This document shows, one piece after another, positions 1 to 6,887 of a stretch of DNA of 8,238 bases (positions are counted from its first letter, which is position 1; each line of letters begins with the position of its first letter). A model generated the notes under the pieces. It was not told where the DNA came from. It saw only the letters and a list, made by a program, of their open reading frames with translations, and searched no databases. Source of the stretch: JALENY01 sp036310185 (GTDB taxonomy: Bacteria; Bacillota; Clostridia; Lachnospirales; Lachnospiraceae); NCBI GenBank assembly GCA_036310185.1, contig JAXJSH010000146.1, positions 1 through 8,238 on the forward strand, read 5' to 3'. A program made the translations under genes and the position numbers.

Positions 1-668
1 ATGGCATTATGACTAAATATGTTGTTGAAGAATCCGGTGACTTTCGTCGAGGTGAGGAAGGTGTCTTTAACGGTGATCAGTGCATTTTTATGGCACCGTC
101 TGCACGATTCGTTCCTCAGTTAATGGGTGACCTTTTTGATTGGATGAAAGAAGCACAAAATAGCGTTCATCCTCTAATTTTAAGCAGCGTATTTCATTAT
201 GAATTTGTCTTTATCCATCCGTTCTCTGATGGTAATGGCAGAATGGCAAGATTGTGGCATACTGCGATTCTTTCCAAATGGAAGCCAGTATTTGAATATA
301 TTCCAATTGAGAGTCAGATTGAGAAGTTCCAGGACGAATATTATGATGCGATTGCCAAATGTTATGTAGATGGTGCATCTACGATTTTTATTGAGTTTAT
401 GTTATCGCAAATTGATAAGATTTTGGATGATATTTCTGTTCAGATTAGCGAGGATAATGAACAGCTTTCGGAATATATCAAAAGGCTGCTTGATGTTATG
501 GAATATGATATTCCATATACCAGCAAAGCTCTTATGGAAAAGCTGGGGCTGAAATCAAAAGAAGGGTTCCGCAGAAACTATTTGCGCCCTGCAGCAGATA
601 TGAATCTTATCCGCATGACAATTCCGGATAAACCGAACAGCAGGAATCAAAGATATGTAAAAGTCTAA
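1..668 (+). CDS. Fic-family protein (AMP transferase), 5'-truncated by window edge
   Basis: Fic enzymes transfer a nucleotide monophosphate, usually AMP, from ATP to a hydroxyl side chain of a target protein in the cytoplasm. The full active-site motif HPFSDGNGRMAR is at 216-251, with the catalytic His and the phosphate-binding GNGR intact, so the enzyme should be active. The stretch before it (GVFNGD...FMAPSARFVPQLM) fits the beta-hairpin flap that positions the target. The last 60 or so residues resemble the winged helix that often ends this family. The reading frame is open to base 1, and bases 3-8 read Gly-Ile before ATG 9, as in the usual LHGxM wording of the family. ATG 9 is therefore an internal Met and the gene starts upstream. 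The N-terminal part, where an inhibitory helix (S/TxxxEG/N) might lie, is not visible. The target is unknown. No terminator is seen after the stop. Confidence 0.9.
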   Translation, partial: GIMTKYVVEESGDFRRGEEGVFNGDQCIFMAPSARFVPQLMGDLFDWMKEAQNSVHPLILSSVFHYEFVFIHPFSDGNGRMARLWHTAILSKWKPVFEYIPIESQIEKFQDEYYDAIAKCYVDGASTIFIEFMLSQIDKILDDISVQISEDNEQLSEYIKRLLDVMEYDIPYTSKALMEKLGLKSKEGFRRNYLRPAADMNLIRMTIPDKPNSRNQRYVKV

Positions 669-695
669 GACATTGAAGAAAGTAATTCGATAAAA

Positions 696-724
696 TGGAC
701 AGAATTTAATTTTTCGGGTATAAT
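696..724 (+). promoter_or_regulatory. Sigma-A-type promoter of the ABC exporter operon
   Basis: A -35 box TGGACA (696-701, 5 of 6 to consensus) and a perfect -10 box TATAAT (719-724) are separated by 17 bp. Transcription would start near 731, giving a leader of about 55 nt before the first ABC gene. This is the best housekeeping promoter on the + strand of the window and separates the ABC operon from the fic gene. Confidence 0.75.
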
Positions 725-733
725 TTTATATAG

Positions 734-762
734 TTATGTTCTATTTCTAAATAGGCACATAA
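734..762. promoter_or_regulatory. Operator-like dyad in the ABC operon leader
   Basis: CTATTT (741-746) and AAATAG (749-754) form a perfect 14-bp dyad with a 2-bp centre. It is flanked by a second matched pair, TTATGT (734-739) and ACATAA (757-762), offset by half a base pair. The dyad begins a few bases after the predicted transcription start, a classic position for a repressor site of the MarR or TetR kind. It could also fold as a bulged leader hairpin in RNA. No regulator gene sits next to it in this window, so the cognate protein is unknown. Confidence 0.5.
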
Positions 763-785
763 AATATATTTGAAAGGAGTTCACT

Positions 786-2534
786 ATGATAAAAAAATTA
801 CTATCCAGTGTCAGAGAGTACAAAAAACCCACTCTCTTAACATTTTTGTTCATTGTCGGAGAAGTAATTATTGAGTGTCTGATTCCATTTATCACTGCGT
901 CCCTGGTAAATCAGATGAAAGGTGATATGGAGATGAAAACCCTTCTTCTTACCGGGCTGCTGCTTGTTGCCATGGCACTTATTTCCCTTTCCTGCGGAGG
1001 TATGGCAGGCTACACAAGTGCCAAAGCAGCCGCCGGATTTGCGAAGAATCTGAGAAATGACATTTTTGACCGCATCCAGGGATATTCTTTTGAAAACATC
1101 GACAAGTTTTCTTCCTCTTCTCTGGTAACAAGACTGACGACGGACGTAAGCAACGTGCAGATGTCATATATGATGAGCATTCGTACCGCAGTCCGTTCTC
1201 CCCTTATGCTTGTTTTCTCCGTTATTATGGCTTACCGGATGGGGGGATCCCTGGCAGCCACGTTCCTTGTGATCATTCCGGTACTTGCCATAGGACTTTT
1301 CGTAATTTCCAAACTGGCAATGCCTGCATTTCATCGTGTTTTCAAAAAATACGATAAATTAAATGAATCCATCGAAGAAAACGTAAGAGCGATGCGAGTC
1401 GTAAAAGGTTTTGCCCGTGAAGAATATGAAAAGGTGAAATTCGGTAAAGCAGCAGAAGAGATTCGCTCCAACTTTGTAAAGGCAGAAAGAATTGTTGCAT
1501 TTAACAATCCGCTTATGCAGGCATGTCTGTATTTTAATATGATCTTCGTCCTTACGGTAGGTTCCAAACTTGTTATCACAAGTATGGGAAGTACCCTTGA
1601 CGTTGGACATATTTCCGCAATGCTGACTTACAGTATGCAGATTCTGATGTCTCTGATGATGCTTTCCATGATTTACGTTATGCTTACCATGTCTATGGAA
1701 TCTATGAAACGTATTGCGGAAGTATTGGATGAGGAATCTACGCTTAAAAACCCGGAAAAACCGATTATGGAAGTGAAAGATGGCTCCATTGATTTTAAGG
1801 ATGTCAGTTTCAAATACTCAGAAAAAGCACAGAAATATTCTTTGTATGACGTAGATTTACATATCGATTCCGGTATGACTGTTGGGATTATCGGCGGAAC
1901 CGGATCCAGTAAATCATCTCTGGTACAGCTGATTCCCCGTCTTTACGATGCCACAAAAGGTACCGTTATGGTGGGCGGCGTTGATGTGAAAGACTATGAT
2001 ATTGAGACGCTTCGTGACAGCGTTGCCATGGTGCTTCAGAAAAATCAGCTGTTTTCCGGTACGATCAAAGAAAACCTGCGTTGGGGAAACAAAGATGCTA
2101 CAGATGAAGAGATAATTCACGCATGCAAACTTGCACAGGCGGATGATTTTGTTTCCTCTTTCCCGGAGGGTTACGATACTTACATTGAACAGGGCGGAAC
2201 CAACGTATCCGGCGGTCAGAAGCAGAGACTCTGTATCGCGCGGGCATTATTGAAAAAACCAAAGATTTTAATTCTTGACGATTCTACCAGTGCGGTTGAT
2301 ACAAAGACAGACGCAATGATTCGGAAAGGCTTTAAGGAATTTATTCCGGATACCACAAAGATTATCATTGCTCAGCGTATTTCGTCCGTAGAAGAGGCGG
2401 ATTTGATTATTGTCATGGATAATGGCAAGATCTCGGCAGCAGGAAACCATGACGAATTGATGGCAGGCTGTCAGATTTATCAGGAAATCTACGAACAGCA
2501 GACAAACGGAAAGGCAGGTGACGGGGATGAATAA
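786..2534 (+). CDS. ABC exporter half-transporter, degenerate-site subunit (BmrC/TM287-like)
   Basis: This 582-residue membrane protein has six predicted membrane segments (about 15-300) followed by an ATPase domain (about 330-575), the normal length for a type IV ABC exporter half. ATPase motifs are Walker A GGTGSSKS (370-377), Q-loop Gln418, signature VSGGQ (474-478), Walker B ILILDD (494-499) and D-loop SAVD (502-505). Three catalytic positions are altered: the third Walker A Gly is Ser375, the Walker B Glu is Asp499, and the switch His is Gln530. The last two are known marks of the non-catalytic site in heterodimeric exporters such as BmrCD and TM287/288, so this subunit is inferred to pair with the next gene product. 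AAGGAG at 774-779 lies 6 bp before the ATG and fixes the start. Substrate is not predictable; drugs or peptides are typical for the family. Confidence 0.93.
   Translation: MIKKLLSSVREYKKPTLLTFLFIVGEVIIECLIPFITASLVNQMKGDMEMKTLLLTGLLLVAMALISLSCGGMAGYTSAKAAAGFAKNLRNDIFDRIQGYSFENIDKFSSSSLVTRLTTDVSNVQMSYMMSIRTAVRSPLMLVFSVIMAYRMGGSLAATFLVIIPVLAIGLFVISKLAMPAFHRVFKKYDKLNESIEENVRAMRVVKGFAREEYEKVKFGKAAEEIRSNFVKAERIVAFNNPLMQACLYFNMIFVLTVGSKLVITSMGSTLDVGHISAMLTYSMQILMSLMMLSMIYVMLTMSMESMKRIAEVLDEESTLKNPEKPIMEVKDGSIDFKDVSFKYSEKAQKYSLYDVDLHIDSGMTVGIIGGTGSSKSSLVQLIPRLYDATKGTVMVGGVDVKDYDIETLRDSVAMVLQKNQLFSGTIKENLRWGNKDATDEEIIHACKLAQADDFVSSFPEGYDTYIEQGGTNVSGGQKQRLCIARALLKKPKILILDDSTSAVDTKTDAMIRKGFKEFIPDTTKIIIAQRISSVEEADLIIVMDNGKISAAGNHDELMAGCQIYQEIYEQQTNGKAGDGDE
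2516..2521 (+). promoter_or_regulatory. Ribosome binding site deciding the start of the second ABC gene
   Basis: AGGTGA at 2516-2521, inside the 3' end of the upstream gene, is 5 bp before ATG 2527. A GTG at 2518 is in frame but overlaps this site and has poorer spacing, and ATG 2539 is a further in-frame choice. ATG 2527 gives an 8-bp overlap with the upstream stop codon, typical of translational coupling. Confidence 0.5.
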
Positions 2535-4485
2535 GAAGATGGAAAAACCACATGGACCAATGGAATCTGGGTCAAAAGGCGGTCCGGGCATCAATCCGAA
2601 TACCCTTTCCCGTTTGATTAAAATGTTATTCAAATTCTATCCTGTGATGATTCCGGTAACCATTGTCTGTATCGTTATCGCCGCCGTATCCTCCGCTATG
2701 CCGGCTATTTTTCAGCAGAAAGTACTTGCAGATATTGGAGAATGGTATCTCACAGGGGATTGGGCAGGAGCAGCAAAAGTTATCATGCCGAAGGTTATGA
2801 TCCTTTTGTGCATTTATATTGTGGCATGGTTTGCTATTCTCTGTTACACACAGTTGATGGCAGTTATTACACAGGGATTTTTGGATAAACTGCGTCGTGA
2901 AATGTTCGACAAAATGCAGAATCTTCCGATTCGCTATTTTGATACAAACAAACATGGCGATATCATGAGCCGTTATACCAATGACATTGATACCATTCGT
3001 CAGCTGGTTTCCCAGGCTATTCCCACAACCTTACAGTGTGCCATATTGCTGGTCAGCGTATTCTGCATCATGATGTACTACAGCGTATGGCTTACCATCG
3101 TCGTTTTAGTCGGTGTTTTCGTAATCTTCAAAGTAACGAAAAGTATTGGCGGTGGTTCTGCAAAATATTTTATCCGTCAGCAGAAGTCTCTGGGAAGAGC
3201 CGAAGGCTTTATTCAGGAAATGATGAATGGTCAGAAGGTCGTAAAAGTATTTAACCACGAAGAACAGTGCTCCAAAGATTTTAAAGAAATTAATGAAGCG
3301 TTATATCAGGATGCATTTAAAGCCAATGCATTTGCCAATGTACTTGGTCCTATTATCCAGAATATCGGCAACGTGATGTATGTATTGATTGCGATTGTAG
3401 GCGGCGTGCTTCTTCTTGCCAAAGTTCCAAATCCATGTCTTTCTGCTTTATTTGCCGGGGCCATGGGCGCGCTTACCATCGACGTTGTTGTACCGTTTTT
3501 GAATATGGCAAAACAGTTTACCGGCAATGTGAACCAGATTTCCCAGCAGATTAATCATATCGCTATGGCCCTCGCCGGTGCAGAACGAATCTTTAATCTT
3601 ATCGATGAAGCGCCGGAAGAAGATGAAGGTTATGTAACATTGGTCAACGCGGAGTATGACAAAGACGGCAACATAAAGGAAGCTGCGAAACATACTGGAA
3701 AATGGGCATGGAAACACCCTCATGGTGACGGAACGCTTACTTACACGCCCCTTGCCGGTGATGTGCAGATGGTAGATGTAGACTTTGGTTATGAAGAAAA
3801 TAAACTGGTTTTACACAATGTAAGTCTGTATGCAAAACCTGGACAGAAGGTTGCCTTCGTAGGTGCAACCGGTGCCGGAAAAACTACCATTACCAATCTG
3901 ATCAACCGTTTTTACGACATTGAAGACGGAAAGATTCGTTATGATGGAATCAACATCAACAAGATTCGCAAACAGGATCTTCGCCGTTCTCTGGGACTTG
4001 TACTTCAGGAAGTTAATCTGTTTACAGGAACTGTAATGGAAAATATTCGATATGGGAAACTGGATGCTACAGATCAGGAATGTATTGAGGCGGCAAAACT
4101 TGCCGGTGCAGATGATTTCATCACACGTCTTCCGGAAGGATATGATACACTTTTGGAAAACAATGGTGACAATCTTTCGCAGGGACAGCGACAGCTTATC
4201 TCCATTGCGAGAGCAGCGGTTGCAGATCCTCCGGTTATGATTCTTGACGAGGCGACTTCCTCTATCGATACAAGAACGGAACAGATTGTTCAGCGGGGGA
4301 TGGATAAGCTGATGGAAGGAAGAACTGTATTTGTTATTGCGCATCGCCTTTCTACGGTTAAAAATTCGAATGTTATTATGGTGCTTGATCATGGACGTAT
4401 TATTGAGCGTGGTACGCATGAGCAGCTTATTGAACAGAAAGGGCAGTATTATCAGCTTTATACAGGAGCATTTGAGTTAGAATAG
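2527..4485 (+). CDS. ABC exporter half-transporter, catalytic-site subunit (BmrD/TM288-like)
   Basis: This 652-residue partner of the preceding gene has six membrane segments (about 33-327) and a C-terminal ATPase domain (about 412-645). Numbered from ATG 2527, Walker A is GATGAGKT (446-453), Q-loop Gln494, signature LSQGQ (550-554), Walker B MILDE with Glu575, and switch His606. All hydrolysis residues are canonical. The signature has Gln for the third residue, as in TM288, so the composite sites are one active (this Walker A/B with the partner's VSGGQ) and one degenerate. An extra stretch of about 50 residues (363-412, rich in charged residues and Trp, containing GKWAWKHPHGDG) lies between the membrane and ATPase domains and makes it longer than its partner. 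It overlaps the upstream gene by 8 bp, so the two are co-translated. A terminator follows 21 bp after the stop. Substrate is unknown. Confidence 0.92.
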   Translation: MNKKMEKPHGPMESGSKGGPGINPNTLSRLIKMLFKFYPVMIPVTIVCIVIAAVSSAMPAIFQQKVLADIGEWYLTGDWAGAAKVIMPKVMILLCIYIVAWFAILCYTQLMAVITQGFLDKLRREMFDKMQNLPIRYFDTNKHGDIMSRYTNDIDTIRQLVSQAIPTTLQCAILLVSVFCIMMYYSVWLTIVVLVGVFVIFKVTKSIGGGSAKYFIRQQKSLGRAEGFIQEMMNGQKVVKVFNHEEQCSKDFKEINEALYQDAFKANAFANVLGPIIQNIGNVMYVLIAIVGGVLLLAKVPNPCLSALFAGAMGALTIDVVVPFLNMAKQFTGNVNQISQQINHIAMALAGAERIFNLIDEAPEEDEGYVTLVNAEYDKDGNIKEAAKHTGKWAWKHPHGDGTLTYTPLAGDVQMVDVDFGYEENKLVLHNVSLYAKPGQKVAFVGATGAGKTTITNLINRFYDIEDGKIRYDGININKIRKQDLRRSLGLVLQEVNLFTGTVMENIRYGKLDATDQECIEAAKLAGADDFITRLPEGYDTLLENNGDNLSQGQRQLISIARAAVADPPVMILDEATSSIDTRTEQIVQRGMDKLMEGRTVFVIAHRLSTVKNSNVIMVLDHGRIIERGTHEQLIEQKGQYYQLYTGAFELE

Positions 4486-4506
4486 AAGAAAAGAGATTTG
4501 CAGAAG

Positions 4507-4531
4507 CCGGACCTTAAAAGGTCCGGTTTTT
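4507..4531 (+). terminator. Intrinsic terminator of the ABC operon
   Basis: CCGGACC (4507-4513) pairs perfectly with GGTCCGG (4520-4526) across a 6-nt TTAAAA loop; the inner TT/AA could add two more pairs. Five Ts follow (4527-4531). GC-rich stem, T-run and position 21 bp after the stop codon make this a standard rho-independent terminator. Confidence 0.92.
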
Positions 4532-4575
4532 GTATGTGAGTTTCCGGATGGTTGATTTTGTTTCTTAAAGTATCG

Positions 4576-4614
4576 CCCCAATCCATAGATTTTTGGGGAC
4601 AAATCAGATATACT
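4576..4614 (+). promoter_or_regulatory. Probable promoter with overlapping dyad upstream of the YhfC-like gene
   Basis: A -10 box TATACT (4609-4614) lies 38 bp before the start codon. The best-spaced -35 (TAGATT, 4586-4591, 17 bp away) is weak. It falls inside an inverted repeat, CCCCAA (4576-4581) and TTGGGG (4593-4598), whose 11-bp centre covers the -35. A weak -35 within a dyad suggests a regulator-dependent promoter, but the regulator is not visible. Confidence 0.42.
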
Positions 4615-4640
4615 GTTACTAACTTCAAAAAATGGGAAAA

Positions 4641-4647
4641 GGAGAGG
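4641..4647 (+). promoter_or_regulatory. Ribosome binding site fixing the YhfC-like start
   Basis: GGAGAGG at 4641-4647 is 5 bp before ATG 4653. The upstream in-frame ATG at 4632 precedes this site and has no Shine-Dalgarno sequence, so 4653 is the real start. Confidence 0.8.
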
Positions 4648-4652
4648 TTATT

Positions 4653-5480
4653 ATGGTAGGAGTATCAACGATTATTACAGTATGCATAACATTATTTGTC
4701 AGTTTTATTTTGCCTCTTATTCTGTACATTGTATACGCTGTAAAGAATAAGGGAAAGGGGATATGGTCAGCGTGGATTCTAGGCGCAGCGGGTTTTTTTG
4801 TCCTTCAGATTGTGATCCGTATACCAATTCTAAATCTTTTGTCACAAAACCTAGGTTTTATTTCCTTTGCAGCAGAACACTATGTGCTGTACTGCCTGAT
4901 ACTGGCGTTTACAGCGGCGCTTTTTGAGGCAGTGGGAAGATATGTTGCAGCAAAGATTATGAGCAGGAATCTTACATATGAGAGAAGTATTGCAGCTGGA
5001 TTAGGGCACGGTGGAATCGAAGCGATGCTTATTGTGGGAATGACGTATATTAACAATTTGATTTATATCATAATGATCAATACGGGAACGTTTGACGGTG
5101 TGGTAGAACAGACAGCGGCACTTGGTTTGGATACATCTTCCCTTGTGACAATAAAGGAGACACTGATCAGCAGTGGAGCAGGCATTTATTTGCTTGCAGG
5201 ATATGAGAGAATTCTGACAATGATCGCACATGTGGCGCTGTCACTTTTAGTCTGCTATTTTGTGGGCAAGAAAAAGGATATGATGGGAATTCTGGTTTGT
5301 CTGATTTGTCACTGTTTGATGGATTTTACAGCACCACTGTTTAACGGGATGGCAACAGAACAGTTGGGAAATGTTTTATCCACACAGGCAGCATATGCAA
5401 TTATATATATCTTTCTGACATTTATTGCTGTGGCGGCAATTTGGGTAATCCGGTATTTAAAAAGGAACTGGAATAAATAA
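4653..5480 (+). CDS. YhfC-family intramembrane (glutamic-type) protease homolog
   Basis: This 275-residue, highly hydrophobic protein has about seven or eight predicted membrane helices (first 5-30, last 246-267). Four conserved blocks place it in the YhfC family, related in layout to the CPBP/Rce1 membrane proteases: FEAVGRY (91-97), GLGHGGIEAM (116-125), ERILTMIAH (185-193) and HCLMDF (220-225). These carry the expected Glu92, Arg96, His119, Glu123, His193, His220 and Asp224. In CPBP enzymes the first motif is EExxxR; here the second Glu is Ala93, while the first is kept. It acts in the cytoplasmic membrane; the substrate is unknown, and family links to bacteriocin handling or immunity are only suggestive. 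It has its own probable promoter after the ABC terminator and converges on the recombinase gene. Confidence 0.82.
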   Translation: MVGVSTIITVCITLFVSFILPLILYIVYAVKNKGKGIWSAWILGAAGFFVLQIVIRIPILNLLSQNLGFISFAAEHYVLYCLILAFTAALFEAVGRYVAAKIMSRNLTYERSIAAGLGHGGIEAMLIVGMTYINNLIYIIMINTGTFDGVVEQTAALGLDTSSLVTIKETLISSGAGIYLLAGYERILTMIAHVALSLLVCYFVGKKKDMMGILVCLICHCLMDFTAPLFNGMATEQLGNVLSTQAAYAIIYIFLTFIAVAAIWVIRYLKRNWNK

Positions 5481-5511
5481 GCGCTCTGGAATTAATTACC
5501 ATCTGCTGAGC

Positions 5512-5537
5512 AAGTCTGAAGTAAAAGTCTGAAGTAA
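5512..5537. repeat. Perfect 13-bp tandem repeat, two copies
   Basis: AAGTCTGAAGTAA occurs twice with no gap (5512-5524 and 5525-5537). It lies between the converging YhfC-like and recombinase genes, just 6 bp from the large hairpin at 5543-5587. The role is unknown; it could be slippage or part of a protein-binding array. Confidence 0.85.
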
Positions 5538-5542
5538 ATGAA

Positions 5543-5587
5543 GCTGTATGGATGTGGGAATCAGGGATTTTCCCGCATCCGTACAGC
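5543..5587. terminator. Long hairpin over the recombinase stop codon, possible convergent terminator
   Basis: GCTGTATGGATGTGGGAA (5543-5560) pairs with 5570-5587 along 18 positions, with only two G-T wobbles, around a 9-nt loop. The right arm is inside the coding end of the recombinase, whose stop is at 5561-5563. No T-run follows on the + strand. On the - strand the stem is followed by TTCATTTACTTC, a poor but T-rich tail, so it may terminate the recombinase transcript. Its length and symmetry also allow a protein-binding or recombination role. Confidence 0.55.
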
Positions 5588-6625
5588 GCGTGCCGCCTGG
5601 CGTCTGCGATTGTCATCCATGGCCGCATAATGCTTTCTGGTGGTATTTACGTCGCTGTGACCTAAAACATCGGCTACAAGGTAAATATCGCCTGTCTCCT
5701 GGTATAAGGAGGTCCCATAGGTACTGCGAAGTTTATGGGGGGTGATCTTCTTTGTAGTAGTAATTGCTTTTGTGTATTTTTTAACGAGATTTTCGACCGC
5801 CTGTACACCAATCCGTTTTCGCTGGGTAGAGTAGAAGAGTGCGTGTTCGTGACCGGCTACGGGCGTAATCCCTTTGCGAATTTCGATGTATTTCTTGAGC
5901 GCATCCTCAACCTCATCTCCAAAATAGACAATCATTTCTTTTCCGCCTTTCCGGAAAATTTTGATTCCGTTGTTTCGGAAATCAACATCTTCAATATCCA
6001 GTCCCACACATTCGGAAACACGGATTCCGGTTCCCAATAAAAGTGTCACAAGTGCCAGATCCCGTTCTTTTGTTTTCTCATAATAAACTTTTTGCTGACC
6101 AGTCAAAGTGTCGCCGCAGTGTTCAATATAATCAAGCAGCATGGCGACTTCATCTGCATCCAGGCGTATGATTGCCTTTTCGTGGAGTTTGGGCATATCG
6201 ACCAGAAGGGTCGGGTTTGTCTGAATCATTTCTTTTTTGTAATAATAGGCATAGAAACCTCTGAGAGCCGACATTTTACGTTTTAAGCCACGTTCACCGT
6301 TTGTTTTCAGCTCGTCATCGGTATCTTTGTAAACCTTCAGATATTCCAGATATTCCTCGATATCCAGAGCCTTGATCAGATCCAGATCGGATACTTTAAA
6401 ATCGGTTAATAAATGATTTTTAAAGTGTGGATTTTCTTCTAATAAAAACTGAAAGAAAATGCGTATGTCGTAAGCATAGGAAATACGTGTGCGGGTGGTT
6501 GTAGTGTGTTCAATACCGCGAAAATAGTCTTTGACGAAGGGCGGCATAGAGTTCAGAACTTCACGAAGCTTAAGCGTCTGCCTGATATCATTTTCTTCAT
6601 GGTATGTAATTCGTTCGGGTGCCAT
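5561..6625 (-). CDS. Tyrosine recombinase, XerS/XerC-like
   Basis: This 354-residue DNA strand-exchange enzyme has an N-terminal SAM-like DNA-binding domain (about 25-145) and a C-terminal catalytic domain (about 152-340). The complete active site is visible: Arg202 (GTGIRVSE), Lys226 (FRKGGKE), His297 and Arg300 (TPHKLR), His323 (LGHSD) and nucleophile Tyr333 (KHYAA). Length, a KERDLALV block before the first Arg motif and a spacer before it resemble XerS, the single recombinase that resolves chromosome dimers in streptococci and lactococci. This is judged from memory of that family. GGAGG on the - strand (plus 6632-6636) sits 6 bp before ATG 6625, which is preferred over an ATG at 6670 with no such site. 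No phage or transposon genes are near, so a host (housekeeping) role is more likely than a mobile integrase, but not proven. Its own promoter lies about 230 bp upstream. Confidence 0.88.
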   Translation of the reverse strand: MAPERITYHEENDIRQTLKLREVLNSMPPFVKDYFRGIEHTTTTRTRISYAYDIRIFFQFLLEENPHFKNHLLTDFKVSDLDLIKALDIEEYLEYLKVYKDTDDELKTNGERGLKRKMSALRGFYAYYYKKEMIQTNPTLLVDMPKLHEKAIIRLDADEVAMLLDYIEHCGDTLTGQQKVYYEKTKERDLALVTLLLGTGIRVSECVGLDIEDVDFRNNGIKIFRKGGKEMIVYFGDEVEDALKKYIEIRKGITPVAGHEHALFYSTQRKRIGVQAVENLVKKYTKAITTTKKITPHKLRSTYGTSLYQETGDIYLVADVLGHSDVNTTRKHYAAMDDNRRRQAARAVRMRENP

Positions 6626-6631
6626 ATAAAA

Positions 6632-6636
6632 CCTCC
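6632..6636 (-). promoter_or_regulatory. Ribosome binding site of the recombinase
   Basis: The - strand reads GGAGG here, 6 bp before ATG 6625. It decides the start against the longer frame beginning at 6670. Confidence 0.8.
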
Positions 6637-6640
6637 ATAG

Positions 6641-6653
6641 TGTTAAGTTAACA
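6641..6653. repeat. 13-bp palindrome next to the recombinase ribosome binding site
   Basis: TGTTAAGTTAACA is a perfect inverted repeat with 6-bp arms and a single central base, 4 bp upstream of the GGAGG site on the transcribed side. It could be an operator, or chance in AT-rich DNA. Confidence 0.45.
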
Positions 6654-6722
6654 GCAATACAAGAGAGCAATATAGATTTTTAATAAACAATCAATACTGA
6701 GATATAGTAACAATGAGATTAA

Positions 6723-6747
6723 CCAAACAGATAATCCAAACAGATAA
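6723..6747. repeat. 12-bp direct repeat at 13-bp period upstream of the recombinase
   Basis: CCAAACAGATAA occurs at 6723-6734 and 6736-6747, separated by one T. It lies in the untranslated leader of the recombinase transcript. The period equals that of the unrelated tandem repeat downstream of the same gene (5512-5537). Confidence 0.8.
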
Positions 6748-6857
6748 CCCATGTAACTATTTAAAGTAATTAAATGTATAAACTGATTAATAGCGTATTC
6801 ATTATATAAATTGATAAACTAAAAAATACTGTAAGGAATGCTTCTTAATATAAATCA

Positions 6858-6887
6858 AGTATACTACATCAAAGATTTACTTGTCAA
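6858..6887 (-). promoter_or_regulatory. Promoter of the recombinase gene
   Basis: On the - strand, a perfect -35 TTGACA (plus 6882-6887) and a -10 TATACT (plus 6858-6863, 5 of 6) are 18 bp apart. The start point would be near 6851, leaving an unusually long leader of about 225 nt before ATG 6625. The -35 touches the edge of the palindrome at 6887-6920. Confidence 0.65.

Noticed and set aside
3811..4419. A 202-codon open frame on the - strand inside the second ABC gene.
   Set aside because: It lies opposite a clear ATPase domain, has no recognisable motif or ribosome binding site, and is a shadow frame.
4632..4652. A 7-codon extension of the YhfC-like protein from ATG 4632.
   Set aside because: The strong GGAGAGG site lies within it and serves ATG 4653; the extension has no site of its own.
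5512..5537. The start of a CRISPR array.
   Set aside because: The 13-bp unit is repeated without any spacer and only twice.
5561..6625. The recombinase as part of a prophage or integrative element.
   Set aside because: No excisionase, relaxase, phage or transposase gene and no tRNA or duplicated attachment site is visible; the neighbours look like core genome. The flanks outside the window were not seen, so this is not excluded.
6626..6670. A 15-codon N-terminal extension of the recombinase from ATG 6670.
   Set aside because: GGAGG lies inside this extension at the right distance from ATG 6625, and no such site precedes 6670.
6648..6752. A 34-codon hydrophobic frame on the - strand in the recombinase leader.
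   Set aside because: No Shine-Dalgarno sequence precedes its ATG, and hydrophobic frames arise easily in AT-rich DNA. It is kept only as part of the leader observation.
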